A stretch of DNA of 64,000 bases from an uncultured Desulfobacter sp. Lineage in GTDB: Bacteria; Desulfobacterota; Desulfobacteria; Desulfobacterales; Desulfobacteraceae. The stretch is taken from the NCBI RefSeq assembly GCF_963665355.1, contig NZ_OY762229.1:4464001-4528000 (forward strand), in the 5' to 3' direction. Both the position numbers and the translations under genes were made by a program. Positions 53,385-62,437 of the stretch are shown here, in pieces (positions within the stretch are counted from its first letter, which is position 1; each line of letters starts with the position of its first letter). The notes below the pieces were generated by a model. It was not told where the DNA came from. It worked only from the letters and a program-made list of their open reading frames with translations, and searched no databases.

Positions 53385-54641
53385 TTAGGGCATTGGCAGA
53401 TATTTTCTGTTTTTTGTATCATTTTTGTGAATCAGGTTAAGTATAATAGCTGCCGCACGTTTCGGAGCACCCGGCAGGCCTAACCGTTTGCGAACCTGGC
53501 GCAGTTTCTGCCTATGACTGTCAAGTTCAGGAAGCATTGCTAATACAGTTTCACTGATGGTCCGGGAATTGGCGTTGTCCTGGAGCAGCTCCGGCATCAC
53601 CTGGCTGCCCACAATCAGATTGGCAAGACCTACGAATTCAGTTTTCACAAGCAGCAGTGCAAGCCGGTAGGCCACAAAGGACATTTTATAGATGATGACA
53701 GTGGGCACAAGATTTAACGCCGCTTCCAGCGTAACGGTTCCCGATGCGGCAACCAAAAGACAGGCCTGGTCAAAAATCTGCTTGGGCCGTCCTGTTACAA
53801 CCCGGCATAACTTACCGTTCGGGTGGTGAGAAACAATATTTTCAATGCGTTCTTCATGCCGTTTAATACCTGATGAAATAAGAAACCTGGCATGGGGGAT
53901 TTTTTGGGCAATAATGCCTGCGGCATCCAGCATAACCGGAAGAAGGTTGTCAATTTCAGCAGTCCTTGAACCGGGAAGCATACCGACAACCAGATTATCT
54001 GACAAATCGGTTCTTTTATCTTTGCCTGAAACCGGCAGGCTTTGGGGGTATTCATCCACCAAGGGATTTCCCACATAGGTGGCAGATATTTTTTTTGCTT
54101 TATAAATGGGGATTTCAAAGGGAAAGATCAGTGCCACATGATCCGTAACTTTTGCAATGGTATCCAGGCGTTTTGCATTCCAGGCCCAGACTTTCGGCGC
54201 GATATAATAGCAGACAGGAATATCATAATGCTGTTTGATGAAGGCCGCGGTTTTCAGATTAAAGCCCGGATAGTCAATGAGCACAACAGCATCAGGGGGA
54301 TCTGTTCTTAATCGTCGCTTGACAAGGGAAAAAGCCTGTTTGATGGCGCCTATTTGTTTGATGACTTGGACAAGTCCCATGGCTGACAGCCTGTCAATGG
54401 GAAAGAAAATATCTGCCCCCTGCTCTGCCATGGCTTTACCGCCAATGCCTGTAATCCGGATTCCGGGGCAAAGATGTTTTAAAGACCGCACCAGGGCTGC
54501 CCCGTGGAAGTCTCCGGAAGGCTCACCGGTAAGGATCATGACGTGCCGGGCACTTTTTATATCAAAGTTACAACGCGTTGCGGACAAAGTCACGGGATCC
54601 GCAGACCTGGCCAGCCCATGGCTGTTATTCATGGATCTCAT
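53385..54641 (-). CDS. lpxB: Lipid-A-disaccharide synthase
   Basis: A glycosyltransferase (up to 418 residues) forming the lipid A disaccharide from UDP-2,3-diacylglucosamine and lipid X at the inner membrane. Motifs: MILTGEPSGDFHGAALVRSL (about residue 35), GIGGKAMAEQGADIFFPID, LIDYPGFNLKTAAFIKQ, YYIAPKVWAWNAKRLD, and GMLPGSRTAEIDNLLPVML then AASGTVTLEAAL. The N terminus is about 30 residues longer than usual, so the true start may be internal; I keep the first ATG because it overlaps lpxI by 17 bases. Final gene of the envelope operon. Confidence 0.93.
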   Translation of the reverse strand: MRSMNNSHGLARSADPVTLSATRCNFDIKSARHVMILTGEPSGDFHGAALVRSLKHLCPGIRITGIGGKAMAEQGADIFFPIDRLSAMGLVQVIKQIGAIKQAFSLVKRRLRTDPPDAVVLIDYPGFNLKTAAFIKQHYDIPVCYYIAPKVWAWNAKRLDTIAKVTDHVALIFPFEIPIYKAKKISATYVGNPLVDEYPQSLPVSGKDKRTDLSDNLVVGMLPGSRTAEIDNLLPVMLDAAGIIAQKIPHARFLISSGIKRHEERIENIVSHHPNGKLCRVVTGRPKQIFDQACLLVAASGTVTLEAALNLVPTVIIYKMSFVAYRLALLLVKTEFVGLANLIVGSQVMPELLQDNANSRTISETVLAMLPELDSHRQKLRQVRKRLGLPGAPKRAAAIILNLIHKNDTKNRKYLPMP

Positions 54642-55476
54642 CCTCGGTCACAGCAGTTATGCAGATATTGTACTGGTCTGCCAGGGCAATCATTTTTTCA
54701 CGGTCAAATGAAATGGACTTTTCCGCCTCAAGCACAAGAACGTCTACCCCTGACCGGTGCATGGTTTCAATGGTGGTGCATCCTGTTGAAGGCAGGTCAA
54801 AGCGCAAGTCCTGGGCAGGTTTGGATAATTTTACAATGGTGGCCCCATTGCCCCGGCTCAGGCGCCCTCCCCGTTCTATGGTGGCGTCAGTGCCGTCAAT
54901 GGCCTCCACGGCAAGGACCGTTCCATTGGAAATCACAAGGCATTGGCCGATATCAAGGCGCCCCACGGCTTTGGCAAGCTTGAATCCCTGCTGGATATCT
55001 TTTTTTTCTGCCCTGTCGGGTTTACGCTTTGTCCAGCAGCCTTTAGGGCTGATCAGTTCAGGCAGAAGAAAGGTGGACGGTACCAGGGTAATCCCCTGCT
55101 TTTCCAGAAGATCCGCAAAGGATGAAAGGATATTGTCGTCGTGGGTGCCTGCTGTTTTGGCGATAAAGGCAAGGGCTTTGAAATCGGGCCGGATATCTTT
55201 AAAAATATTGGCTTTGCTGACAGAACCCAAAAGCAGTGCTTGTGTGACGCCATGGGATTTAAAATAGCGGATCAGTTTGTTGAGCTGGCCAAGATAAAGC
55301 CATTCAAATGTGTGGGTCATTTCGGCCAGTCGGGGATCAGTTTCACTACGGAATCCGACCCCGATGACTTTGTAGCCCTTTGCATGGGCTTTGCGTGTGA
55401 AAAGCAACGGAAACTGTCCGCCGCCTGCAATCAGGCCGATGTGGGAAGAACAACTATTGTCTTCGCAAGGGATCAT
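54625..55476 (-). CDS. lpxI: UDP-2,3-diacylglucosamine pyrophosphatase LpxI
   Basis: A 283-residue LpxI protein, which hydrolyses UDP-2,3-diacylglucosamine to lipid X, replacing LpxH. N-terminal domain IGLIAGGGQFPLLFTRKAHA and WLYLGQLNKLIRYFKSHGV; catalytic domain with GQCLVISNGTVLAVEAIDGTD and GRLSRGNGATIVKLSKP, then FDLPSTGCTTIETM. Placed between lpxA and lpxB as in many bacteria without LpxH. Confidence 0.94.
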   Translation of the reverse strand: MIPCEDNSCSSHIGLIAGGGQFPLLFTRKAHAKGYKVIGVGFRSETDPRLAEMTHTFEWLYLGQLNKLIRYFKSHGVTQALLLGSVSKANIFKDIRPDFKALAFIAKTAGTHDDNILSSFADLLEKQGITLVPSTFLLPELISPKGCWTKRKPDRAEKKDIQQGFKLAKAVGRLDIGQCLVISNGTVLAVEAIDGTDATIERGGRLSRGNGATIVKLSKPAQDLRFDLPSTGCTTIETMHRSGVDVLVLEAEKSISFDREKMIALADQYNICITAVTEDEIHE

Positions 55477-55481
55477 GGATA

Positions 55482-56252
55482 TTAACGCGTCACCCCACGG
55501 TTGGAATTTTTTATGAATTCACAGAAAGCCACGACTTCAGGCAGTTGTTCGACCTCTGCCCGGGTTCTTTCCACGGCCTGGGTCACGGTCAGACCAATAC
55601 GGAAAAATATCCGATACGCTTTTTTCAACTGACGTACGACGAAAGTATCAAAATTATGGCGTTGAAGTCCCACATTATTCAGTCCATGCAGGGTGGCCCT
55701 GTCACCTGCGGCAATGACATAGGGCGGAATATCTTTTACCACCGCGGATTTACCACCGATGTAAGCGTAGTCACCAATTTTAACAAACTGATGAATGGCC
55801 ACAAGGCCGCCTATGGTGGCATAATTTCCGATTTCAATATGTCCTGCAAGGGTTGAGTTGTTTGCAAGAATAACCCCTTTGCCGGTTTTGCAGTCATGGG
55901 CAATGTGGGTGTAGGCCATCAGATAATTTTCTTCGCCCACTTCAGTGATGCCGCCGCCAAAACCCGTGCCGCGGTTAATGGTGACAAATTCTCGGATAAT
56001 AGACCCCCTGCCAATGGTAAGGTGGGTGATCTCGCCATGGAATTTAAGATCCTGGGGGGCACCGCCAATGGATGCGTACTGAAAAATATTACAGTCCGGA
56101 CCGATGGTGACGTGGTCGTCAATGGTGCAGTAGGGTCCTATGCTTGTGCCGGATCCAATGGTAACATCGCCCTTGACAATGGTATAAGGGCCAATGGTGA
56201 CATTCTCATCTATCCTGGCAGATGAGTCAATAATTGCGCTTGGATGAATCAT
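55482..56252 (-). CDS. lpxA: UDP-N-acetylglucosamine acyltransferase
   Basis: A 256-residue left-handed beta-helix acyltransferase, first enzyme of lipid A synthesis. Starts with IHPSAIIDSSARIDENVTIG hexapeptide repeats; catalytic His in MAYTHIAHDCKTG; FVTINRGT and QFVKIGDYAYIGGKSAV follow, and a C-terminal helical part with HNFDTFVVRQLKKAYRIFF. Overlaps lpxD by four bases, leaving no room for the fabZ gene that commonly separates them. Confidence 0.95.
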   Translation of the reverse strand: MIHPSAIIDSSARIDENVTIGPYTIVKGDVTIGSGTSIGPYCTIDDHVTIGPDCNIFQYASIGGAPQDLKFHGEITHLTIGRGSIIREFVTINRGTGFGGGITEVGEENYLMAYTHIAHDCKTGKGVILANNSTLAGHIEIGNYATIGGLVAIHQFVKIGDYAYIGGKSAVVKDIPPYVIAAGDRATLHGLNNVGLQRHNFDTFVVRQLKKAYRIFFRIGLTVTQAVERTRAEVEQLPEVVAFCEFIKNSNRGVTR

Positions 56253-57286
56253 GGTTGCTCCGTCTGAGTGCTTTCCAGCTTTTTGATCCGTTTTTCCAAT
56301 GAAAGCAGCCGTGTTCTTAAACCGGGTAGCCGGGGTATGATATTAGACACTTTCAGCCAAATTTTATGGGGCATGTGGGGTATGCCTGAAACAACTTCGC
56401 CCGGGGGAACATTACCGGAGACTCCGGAATAGGGTCCGACAATGGCCCCGTCGCCTATATTCAGGTGCCCGGAAATGCCGGCCTTGCCTGCAATAATGAC
56501 GTTTCTGCCGATGGTGGCGCTGCCGGCAATAGCAACCTGGGCCACCACCAGTGTATCATCCCCGATTTTAACATTGTGGGCAATATGGACCTGATTGTCC
56601 GTTTTAACACCGTTGCCGATGCGGGTTATGCCCAAAGTTCCTCTGTCAATGGTATTGCAGGCACCGATTTCACAGCGATCACCAATATGAACGTATCCTG
56701 TATGAACCAACTTGGCATGGGCGTGACCATCCTGGACAAATCCAAAACCGTCGGAACCCAGGACTGAGTTGGGGTGAATCATGGTCTGCCTGCCTATATG
56801 GGTTTTATCGGCTATGGTGACATTGGGGCTGATGCGGCAGGAATCGTTGATCTGACATTGTTTTCCGATCACCGTATTGGCCATGATGTGGACATGACTG
56901 CCAATAGTAGTGCCTTCCCCGATACTGACATAGGCCTCGATACGAGTACCCTGCCCGATAACACAGCCATCTGCAATAACAGCCGTGGGGTGAATAAACT
57001 CTTTCAACGGCTGGGCAGGCATCAGATGCTCCACAACCTTAAAAAAGGCAAGTTTTGGGTTATCGCTGCAAAGAAGCGTTATACCCGAAACAGCCGGGGT
57101 CTGGCTCGGAACAAGGATGATGCCGGCTTTTGTTTCATTAAGCCGGCAGAGAAAAGAGTTATCCACCGCAAAGGTCAGATCCTTTGGACCTGCATCGTCA
57201 AAGGAAGATACACCTGAAATGGCAGTGCCCGGATCCCCATGTACCCGGGCATTGACCATGGCGGATAGTTGTTCTGCTGTAAGCAT
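56249..57286 (-). CDS. lpxD: UDP-3-O-(3-hydroxyacyl)glucosamine N-acyltransferase
   Basis: A 345-residue beta-helix acyltransferase adding the N-linked acyl chain in lipid A synthesis. N-terminal uridine-binding domain (ISGVSSFDDAGPKDLTFAVD) then hexapeptide repeats with IHPTAVIADGCVIGQGTRIE, HPNSVLGSDGFGFVQDG, and HIAHNVKIGDDTLVVAQVAI containing the catalytic His. A C-terminal helix (RLPGLRTRLLSLEKRIKKLE) caps the trimer. Two bases separate it from the ompH stop. Confidence 0.95.
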   Translation of the reverse strand: MLTAEQLSAMVNARVHGDPGTAISGVSSFDDAGPKDLTFAVDNSFLCRLNETKAGIILVPSQTPAVSGITLLCSDNPKLAFFKVVEHLMPAQPLKEFIHPTAVIADGCVIGQGTRIEAYVSIGEGTTIGSHVHIMANTVIGKQCQINDSCRISPNVTIADKTHIGRQTMIHPNSVLGSDGFGFVQDGHAHAKLVHTGYVHIGDRCEIGACNTIDRGTLGITRIGNGVKTDNQVHIAHNVKIGDDTLVVAQVAIAGSATIGRNVIIAGKAGISGHLNIGDGAIVGPYSGVSGNVPPGEVVSGIPHMPHKIWLKVSNIIPRLPGLRTRLLSLEKRIKKLESTQTEQP

Positions 57287-57289
57287 GTA

Positions 57290-57823
57290 TTATTTTTTCT
57301 CAGCGTATACGGCATTGTATTCTTTGATTACTTCATCAGTGATATCCACCTTGTCTGCAGCAAAGATAACACCGGCCCCTTTTCTTTCGATGATGAGAAG
57401 ATACCCTTTTTGGGTTCCTATCTTGTTTGCAATGTCAAAGACATCTTTTTGCATTTCATTCATCTTCTTGTTTTGCAGCATCTGCATTTCCTGGGTATAA
57501 TCGGCATTCATTTTTTTCAAATCATCGACTCTGTCCCGAAGTTCCCGCTGACGTTCAAGTTTTTTTTCAGCACTGAGCACAAGGGCTTCACGATCCAAGG
57601 CCACTTTCATGTCCTGAATTTTTTTTTCCTCGGCCTGAAGTTTTTCCTTAAGTTCGTCTAATTTCGCCTGAAGTTCTTTTTGGGTCACTTTACCGGCACT
57701 GGACTCTTTTAATATTTTTTCAAAATTGATCATCCCTATTTTATTTGCATCTGCGGCAAAGGCGCTGCAGGAAAAGATTGCCGCAATCATCAGAACTGCC
57801 GGAACTAAAATACTTTTTTTCAT
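57290..57823 (-). CDS. OmpH/Skp periplasmic chaperone
   Basis: A 177-residue protein with a signal peptide (about residues 1-23, ending SAFA), then the Skp/OmpH strand KIGMINFEKILKESSAGK and a long coiled coil (about 50-130, rich in Lys/Glu) and a final VDITDEVIKEYN segment. It escorts outer-membrane proteins to BamA, whose gene is just upstream in the same operon. Confidence 0.92.
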   Translation of the reverse strand: MKKSILVPAVLMIAAIFSCSAFAADANKIGMINFEKILKESSAGKVTQKELQAKLDELKEKLQAEEKKIQDMKVALDREALVLSAEKKLERQRELRDRVDDLKKMNADYTQEMQMLQNKKMNEMQKDVFDIANKIGTQKGYLLIIERKGAGVIFAADKVDITDEVIKEYNAVYAEKK

Positions 57824-57853
57824 TTATGCCTCCAAAAATAAAATTCTAATTTT

Positions 57854-60490
57854 TTAGAAAAATGCACCAATTGAAAAATCAAACTGGCCATCACCGCAAC
57901 TTTTAACATCTTTACCATCTATAACAATGCCATAGGCCAGCCTGATGGGGCCCATGGGAGAGTTCCATCTGAGTTCAAAACCTGAGCTGGAAAACTGATC
58001 GCCCAAGTCAATATTTTCACCGTATCTATAGACATCACCTCTGTCGTAGAAAAGGACGCCGTACACCGCCTGTTCTTCAGCAATGGGAAAGATCAGTTCA
58101 ATATTAAACTGGCAATATTTCTCTCCGCCCACCTCGATGGAGGAGCTCCCCCTGGTGCCGTTGATGTCGGTATCGTCAAACCCCCTGATGGAGTTGATGC
58201 CGCCAAGATAAAAACGTTCCCAATCAATATCTGGATCTCCATCGGTCCTGTCATCAAGGTATCCCCCTTTGGCATAAATACCTGTTGAAAATTTCCAGAA
58301 CAAAGGAAAAAACACAGCTGATTCCAAAAGATACTTGGTAAAATCAATCTCTCCGCCTAAAAATTCACCGGCATATTCAACGGACAGCTTGTGGTACATC
58401 CCCCTTGTGGGCAGAAAACTGTGGTTTCTTGAATCGAAACTGATATAGGGTGTGATACTTGACGTAAGATAAGAGCCTTCGGTAACTGTTGTATACGCCG
58501 TTTCAACCGCTTCGATGTCAAATTTTTCAATGTTGTAAATCAGACCAATGGTGGTGTAATCAAAGTACCGTCGGGAGGCTGCCCGAAGCGTAAGCCCCAT
58601 AGCATTCTTATCATAATAATCGTATTCGTTTTCGAATTTATAAATATCAAAGCCAGCTGAAATGGGTTTGTCAAACAGCCAGGGTTCGGTGAATCCGATA
58701 TTATACAAGGCATTTTGGCCTGACATCCGAACAGTGAATTTGGCGGTCTGGCCTTTGCCGAAAAGGTTACGCTCTTCAATGGCAAACTGACCAAAGGGAC
58801 CGTCATCACTGGAAAAACCACCACCAAAGGTAAAGGCTCCTGTGGATTTCTCTTCCACTGATATCAAAACATCCCGTCTGTTTTCTTCTTTGGTTTCAAC
58901 CGGTTTGATGTCAAATTTTTGGAAATAGTCTTTGAACATCAGGTTCCTGTTGGAGCGCTGGATCTTTTTCATACTGTAAAGATCCTGCTCATCAAAGGCC
59001 AACTCTCTTCTGATAACCTTATCCCGTGTTTTATTGTTTCCGGAAATGATGATTCGATTGAAATAGACAAGGGGGCCCTTGCTGATGTCAAAGCGGATAT
59101 CCACAATTTTTTTATCGTCACGTTTGTCCACTTTAGGCGTGACCCTGACATTGGCATACCCCTGATTGGCATATTGATCGTTAAGGGTGATCATATCCTG
59201 GCGAATCAGTTCCCTGTTATACAGTTCCGATTTCTGGGAAACCAGAAGCGCCAAGAGCTCGGCTTCAGTGGTAAGAATGTCACCATTGATGCTGACCACA
59301 CCATTTTTATATTGATCTCCTTCATCGATTTTGAACTTGATGGTTATCTGTTCTTTTCCTATATTCACCACAGGGTCGGATACTTTGACATTTATAAATC
59401 CGTTATTTTTGTAAAGAGCCTCTATGCGGAGCACATCATTGTCAAGTTCAGTTTCATCAAGCTCACCCGAAGATGTGATAAAGGACCAGAAACCCTTTTC
59501 CCGGGTTTGCATCTTATCTTTGATGGCGTCATCGTCAAAATATTTATTGCCCTCAAATTCAATGGTTGTGATTTTTACTTTTTCACCCTCTTCAATAGTA
59601 AAAACAATATCGGCCTGATGATTCTTCAATGGTTTGACGCTATAGGAAATCCGGCAGTTATGATAATTTTTCTCATAATAGAGACGTTTGAGTTTATCCA
59701 CATCATTGTTCAGCTTATATACATTGAGGATAGATCCGGTTGATGTCCCCACAACTTCGAATAATTCTTTTTCATCATAAACACTATTATTTTCAAAGCG
59801 GATATTACGGACACTGGGTTTTTCCCGGACTTCAAAAATAAGCTCAACCCCTTTATCCATATTCTCTTTTTTGATGACTACATCATCAAAATAGCCCATC
59901 TTATATATGTTGTTCAAATCATTTCCCAAGGTAATTCGATTGAGAAGATCTCCTTTTTTCGATGAGATGGCTCTTTGGATGGCATCTGCATCAACACGCA
60001 CATTGCCTTTGATGGTAATGGCTGAAATAATTTTCTGTTGAAAAAGTTCGCCGGCAATATCTTTTCCCAGAGAGGTCGCCGCTGCGTACAGTTCCGCCAT
60101 ATTTGGGGACTGGGAAGAAAAAACCAGGGGCTCCTGTTTGTCATATACATTGTGCATCTCTATGTCAATGCTCACGGCTTGCCCGACTATGAAAATATCT
60201 CCGGTGATAATTCTGTCAACGCCCAGGCGTATACCTTCCTGGCGGAATTGATCGTATCCCCAGTCCGTTGTATCAACATCGGTGTGGGTTAACGCCACTT
60301 TTGCACCGTTTTTCTCAAGTTTTTCTTTCAGGGTTTCTGACAGAGCCGCCGCAATTTTTTCATCGGGGTGCTCCGCCTGGACATGAAAGGGGAACAGTGC
60401 TACTGCAGTTTGCTCCTCGGCAGACAAAAGGCCTGTTCCCCAAAAGCAGAAAAAGGCTGCAAGTAGTACACTGAACTTAATATGCTTCAT
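57854..60490 (-). CDS. bamA: Outer membrane protein assembly factor BamA with extra N-terminal domain
   Basis: An 878-residue protein. Signal peptide to about residue 24 (GLLSA). Residues about 25-155 form an added domain of the TolB-N/CsgG type (VALFPFHVQAEHPDEKIAAA, then GVDRIITGDIFIVGQAVSID). Five POTRA domains follow (first ISAITIKGNVRVDADAIQRA; KITTIEFEGNKYFDDDAIKD mid-way). The C-terminal beta-barrel (from about 545) has the WERFYLGGINSIRGF motif in the region where BamA carries its VRGF loop, and ends in Phe. Start chosen at ATG 60490. Inserts barrel proteins in the outer membrane. Confidence 0.95.
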   Translation of the reverse strand: MKHIKFSVLLAAFFCFWGTGLLSAEEQTAVALFPFHVQAEHPDEKIAAALSETLKEKLEKNGAKVALTHTDVDTTDWGYDQFRQEGIRLGVDRIITGDIFIVGQAVSIDIEMHNVYDKQEPLVFSSQSPNMAELYAAATSLGKDIAGELFQQKIISAITIKGNVRVDADAIQRAISSKKGDLLNRITLGNDLNNIYKMGYFDDVVIKKENMDKGVELIFEVREKPSVRNIRFENNSVYDEKELFEVVGTSTGSILNVYKLNNDVDKLKRLYYEKNYHNCRISYSVKPLKNHQADIVFTIEEGEKVKITTIEFEGNKYFDDDAIKDKMQTREKGFWSFITSSGELDETELDNDVLRIEALYKNNGFINVKVSDPVVNIGKEQITIKFKIDEGDQYKNGVVSINGDILTTEAELLALLVSQKSELYNRELIRQDMITLNDQYANQGYANVRVTPKVDKRDDKKIVDIRFDISKGPLVYFNRIIISGNNKTRDKVIRRELAFDEQDLYSMKKIQRSNRNLMFKDYFQKFDIKPVETKEENRRDVLISVEEKSTGAFTFGGGFSSDDGPFGQFAIEERNLFGKGQTAKFTVRMSGQNALYNIGFTEPWLFDKPISAGFDIYKFENEYDYYDKNAMGLTLRAASRRYFDYTTIGLIYNIEKFDIEAVETAYTTVTEGSYLTSSITPYISFDSRNHSFLPTRGMYHKLSVEYAGEFLGGEIDFTKYLLESAVFFPLFWKFSTGIYAKGGYLDDRTDGDPDIDWERFYLGGINSIRGFDDTDINGTRGSSSIEVGGEKYCQFNIELIFPIAEEQAVYGVLFYDRGDVYRYGENIDLGDQFSSSGFELRWNSPMGPIRLAYGIVIDGKDVKSCGDGQFDFSIGAFF

Positions 60491-60529
60491 AATTGGTCCT
60501 AAGCAGGTAATCAACACAAACATTACTTT

Positions 60530-61213
60530 TTATACCGGGGATATTTTTCCATCTTTCAGTGTCAGTTTTCTGTCCATTAAACCAGCCAGATCTGAATTGT
60601 GGGTGACCACGATGATGGTCATTCCCGTTTCCCGGTTAAGTTCTTTTAAGAGTTGGTGAACAGCGTGGCTGTTCTTCTGATCCAGATTTCCGGTGGGCTC
60701 ATCAGCCAGCAGAAGGGCTGGTGCCATAACAAGGGCCCTTGCAATGGCCACTCGCTGCTGCTCGCCGCCGGACAGGTCTTCCACCCTGTATTTGATTCGG
60801 GCGCCGAGCTCTACCCTTTCAAGCATATCTACTGCATATTTTTCAATAGTTTTTTTAGATTTACCACTGATCAGTCCGGGGAGCATTACATTTTCAACCG
60901 CTGTAAATCCCTGGAGTAAATAATGAAATTGAAAAACAAAACCGATGTTCTTATTTCGAAAGGCGGCAAGTTTTTCATTATTGTAGCCCAGAATCTGTTC
61001 TCCATTGAACATCAGATTTCCCTCATCGGGCTTGTCAAGGGTGCCGATGATATTAAGCAGGGTGGATTTTCCAATACCCGAAGACCCTACCACGGCAATG
61101 GTTTCCCCCTGTTGTATGGTCAGATCGGCCTTGTGCAGAATGTTCAACTCAGCCGTTTTGAATACAAAAGAGCGTGACACCCCATCCAGTTGCACCAACG
61201 GTGTGTCATCCAT
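60530..61213 (-). CDS. lolD: Lipoprotein-releasing system ATPase LolD
   Basis: A 227-residue ABC ATPase of the LolCDE transporter that releases lipoproteins from the inner membrane. Walker A VVGSSGIGKSTLLNIIGTLD, Q-loop FVFQFHYLLQGFTAVENVML, signature DLSGGEQQRVAIARAL, Walker B ALLLADEPTGNLD. Overlaps the lolC stop by eight bases. The FQFHYLL sequence is typical of LolD. Confidence 0.94.
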   Translation of the reverse strand: MDDTPLVQLDGVSRSFVFKTAELNILHKADLTIQQGETIAVVGSSGIGKSTLLNIIGTLDKPDEGNLMFNGEQILGYNNEKLAAFRNKNIGFVFQFHYLLQGFTAVENVMLPGLISGKSKKTIEKYAVDMLERVELGARIKYRVEDLSGGEQQRVAIARALVMAPALLLADEPTGNLDQKNSHAVHQLLKELNRETGMTIIVVTHNSDLAGLMDRKLTLKDGKISPV

Positions 61214-62429
61214 ACCTTATGGCCTCAACCGGATTCATGCGTGACGCCTTATACGATGGATATAAGGTGGACAGAAAACAGATTACCAGGGCGGAGACAG
61301 CGGTTAAGATAACATCTGAATATTCAAGCTGAACCGGAAGAGTCGAAAAAGGATATGCCTCAGGCAGCTTGATAAACTCGTATCGTTTGAGAACGAAACA
61401 GATCACCACGCCAAGGGTTGTACCGATAGCCGTACCGATAATGCCGATAATCATCCCCTTGATTATAAATATGCGGCGGATGACGGCATTTGTGGCACCC
61501 ATTGCCTTTAACACAGCGATATCCCGGGTTTTTTCCATAACCATCATGATCAGGGCTGATGCAATATTAAATGCAGCCACAAGAATAATCAGCGTTAAAA
61601 TGACAAACATGGCTGTTTTTTCAAGTTTAAGGGCTGAGAAAAGACTGTGGTTGATATCCATCCAGTTGCGCAGGTAATAGGGATATTTGATGAATCCAAG
61701 GCCGTTTTCGCTCAGGTGTTTTACCTGGAATATCTCATCGGTCCAGATGCCGAATGCCGAAATTTTACCTTTGGCAGACACCAGGGCCTGGACCTGATCC
61801 AATCGGGCATAGGCCAGGCTTGAATCATATTCCGACATGCCGGATTTAAATGTACCTGTCACCACAAACTGCTTCATGGACGGAATTTGTCCCATGGGAG
61901 AGATAACACCCGCTGCAGACATCAGGATCACACGGTCGCCTTTCATTACCCTGACGGCATGGGCCAGGGACTGACCAAGGATGATACCGGGAAGGCCGGT
62001 TGTGCCTGTTGTGGCATTTAATGTTTTTTCAAGGTCCTCGGGTGTGTAGCCTTTGATCAGTGCTGTTCCTTTTTCCGGTTCGATCCCCCGGATAATGATA
62101 CCGGAAAAAGAGTTGGCCGTGCGTATCATGGCCTGGCCGAATAATATGGGAGAGACGGCTGTAACCCCGGGGGTCTGCCGGATCTTGTCCTCCATATCCG
62201 GATCAGGGCTGAAGTGGCCGGAATAATTCATGGCCAGAATATGGGGCTCCAGCCCAAGAATCCTGTTGCGAAACTCGGTTTCAGACCCGCTCATGACGGC
62301 AATCACCACAACAAGTGCCATGACACCCAGAATCACTCCCGCCACGGACAAAAGGGTGATCAAAGAGATAAACCCCTCCTTGCGTTTGGCCCGCAGATAT
62401 TTGCCGGCTATGAAGAGCTCTGCTCCCAC
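61206..62429 (-). CDS. lolC: Lipoprotein-releasing system permease LolC/LolE
   Basis: A 407-residue permease with four transmembrane helices: one N-terminal (LITLLSVAGVILGVMALVVV), a large periplasmic domain (about 50-270), then three (ILVAAFNIASALIMMVMEKT onwards). The GATNAVIRRIFIIKGMIIG segment couples to the ATPase. Only one permease gene is present, so it probably works as a homodimer (LolF-like arrangement) instead of the LolC/LolE heterodimer. Confidence 0.92.
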   Translation of the reverse strand: MGAELFIAGKYLRAKRKEGFISLITLLSVAGVILGVMALVVVIAVMSGSETEFRNRILGLEPHILAMNYSGHFSPDPDMEDKIRQTPGVTAVSPILFGQAMIRTANSFSGIIIRGIEPEKGTALIKGYTPEDLEKTLNATTGTTGLPGIILGQSLAHAVRVMKGDRVILMSAAGVISPMGQIPSMKQFVVTGTFKSGMSEYDSSLAYARLDQVQALVSAKGKISAFGIWTDEIFQVKHLSENGLGFIKYPYYLRNWMDINHSLFSALKLEKTAMFVILTLIILVAAFNIASALIMMVMEKTRDIAVLKAMGATNAVIRRIFIIKGMIIGIIGTAIGTTLGVVICFVLKRYEFIKLPEAYPFSTLPVQLEYSDVILTAVSALVICFLSTLYPSYKASRMNPVEAIRYG

Positions 62430-62437
62430 AATGCCTT

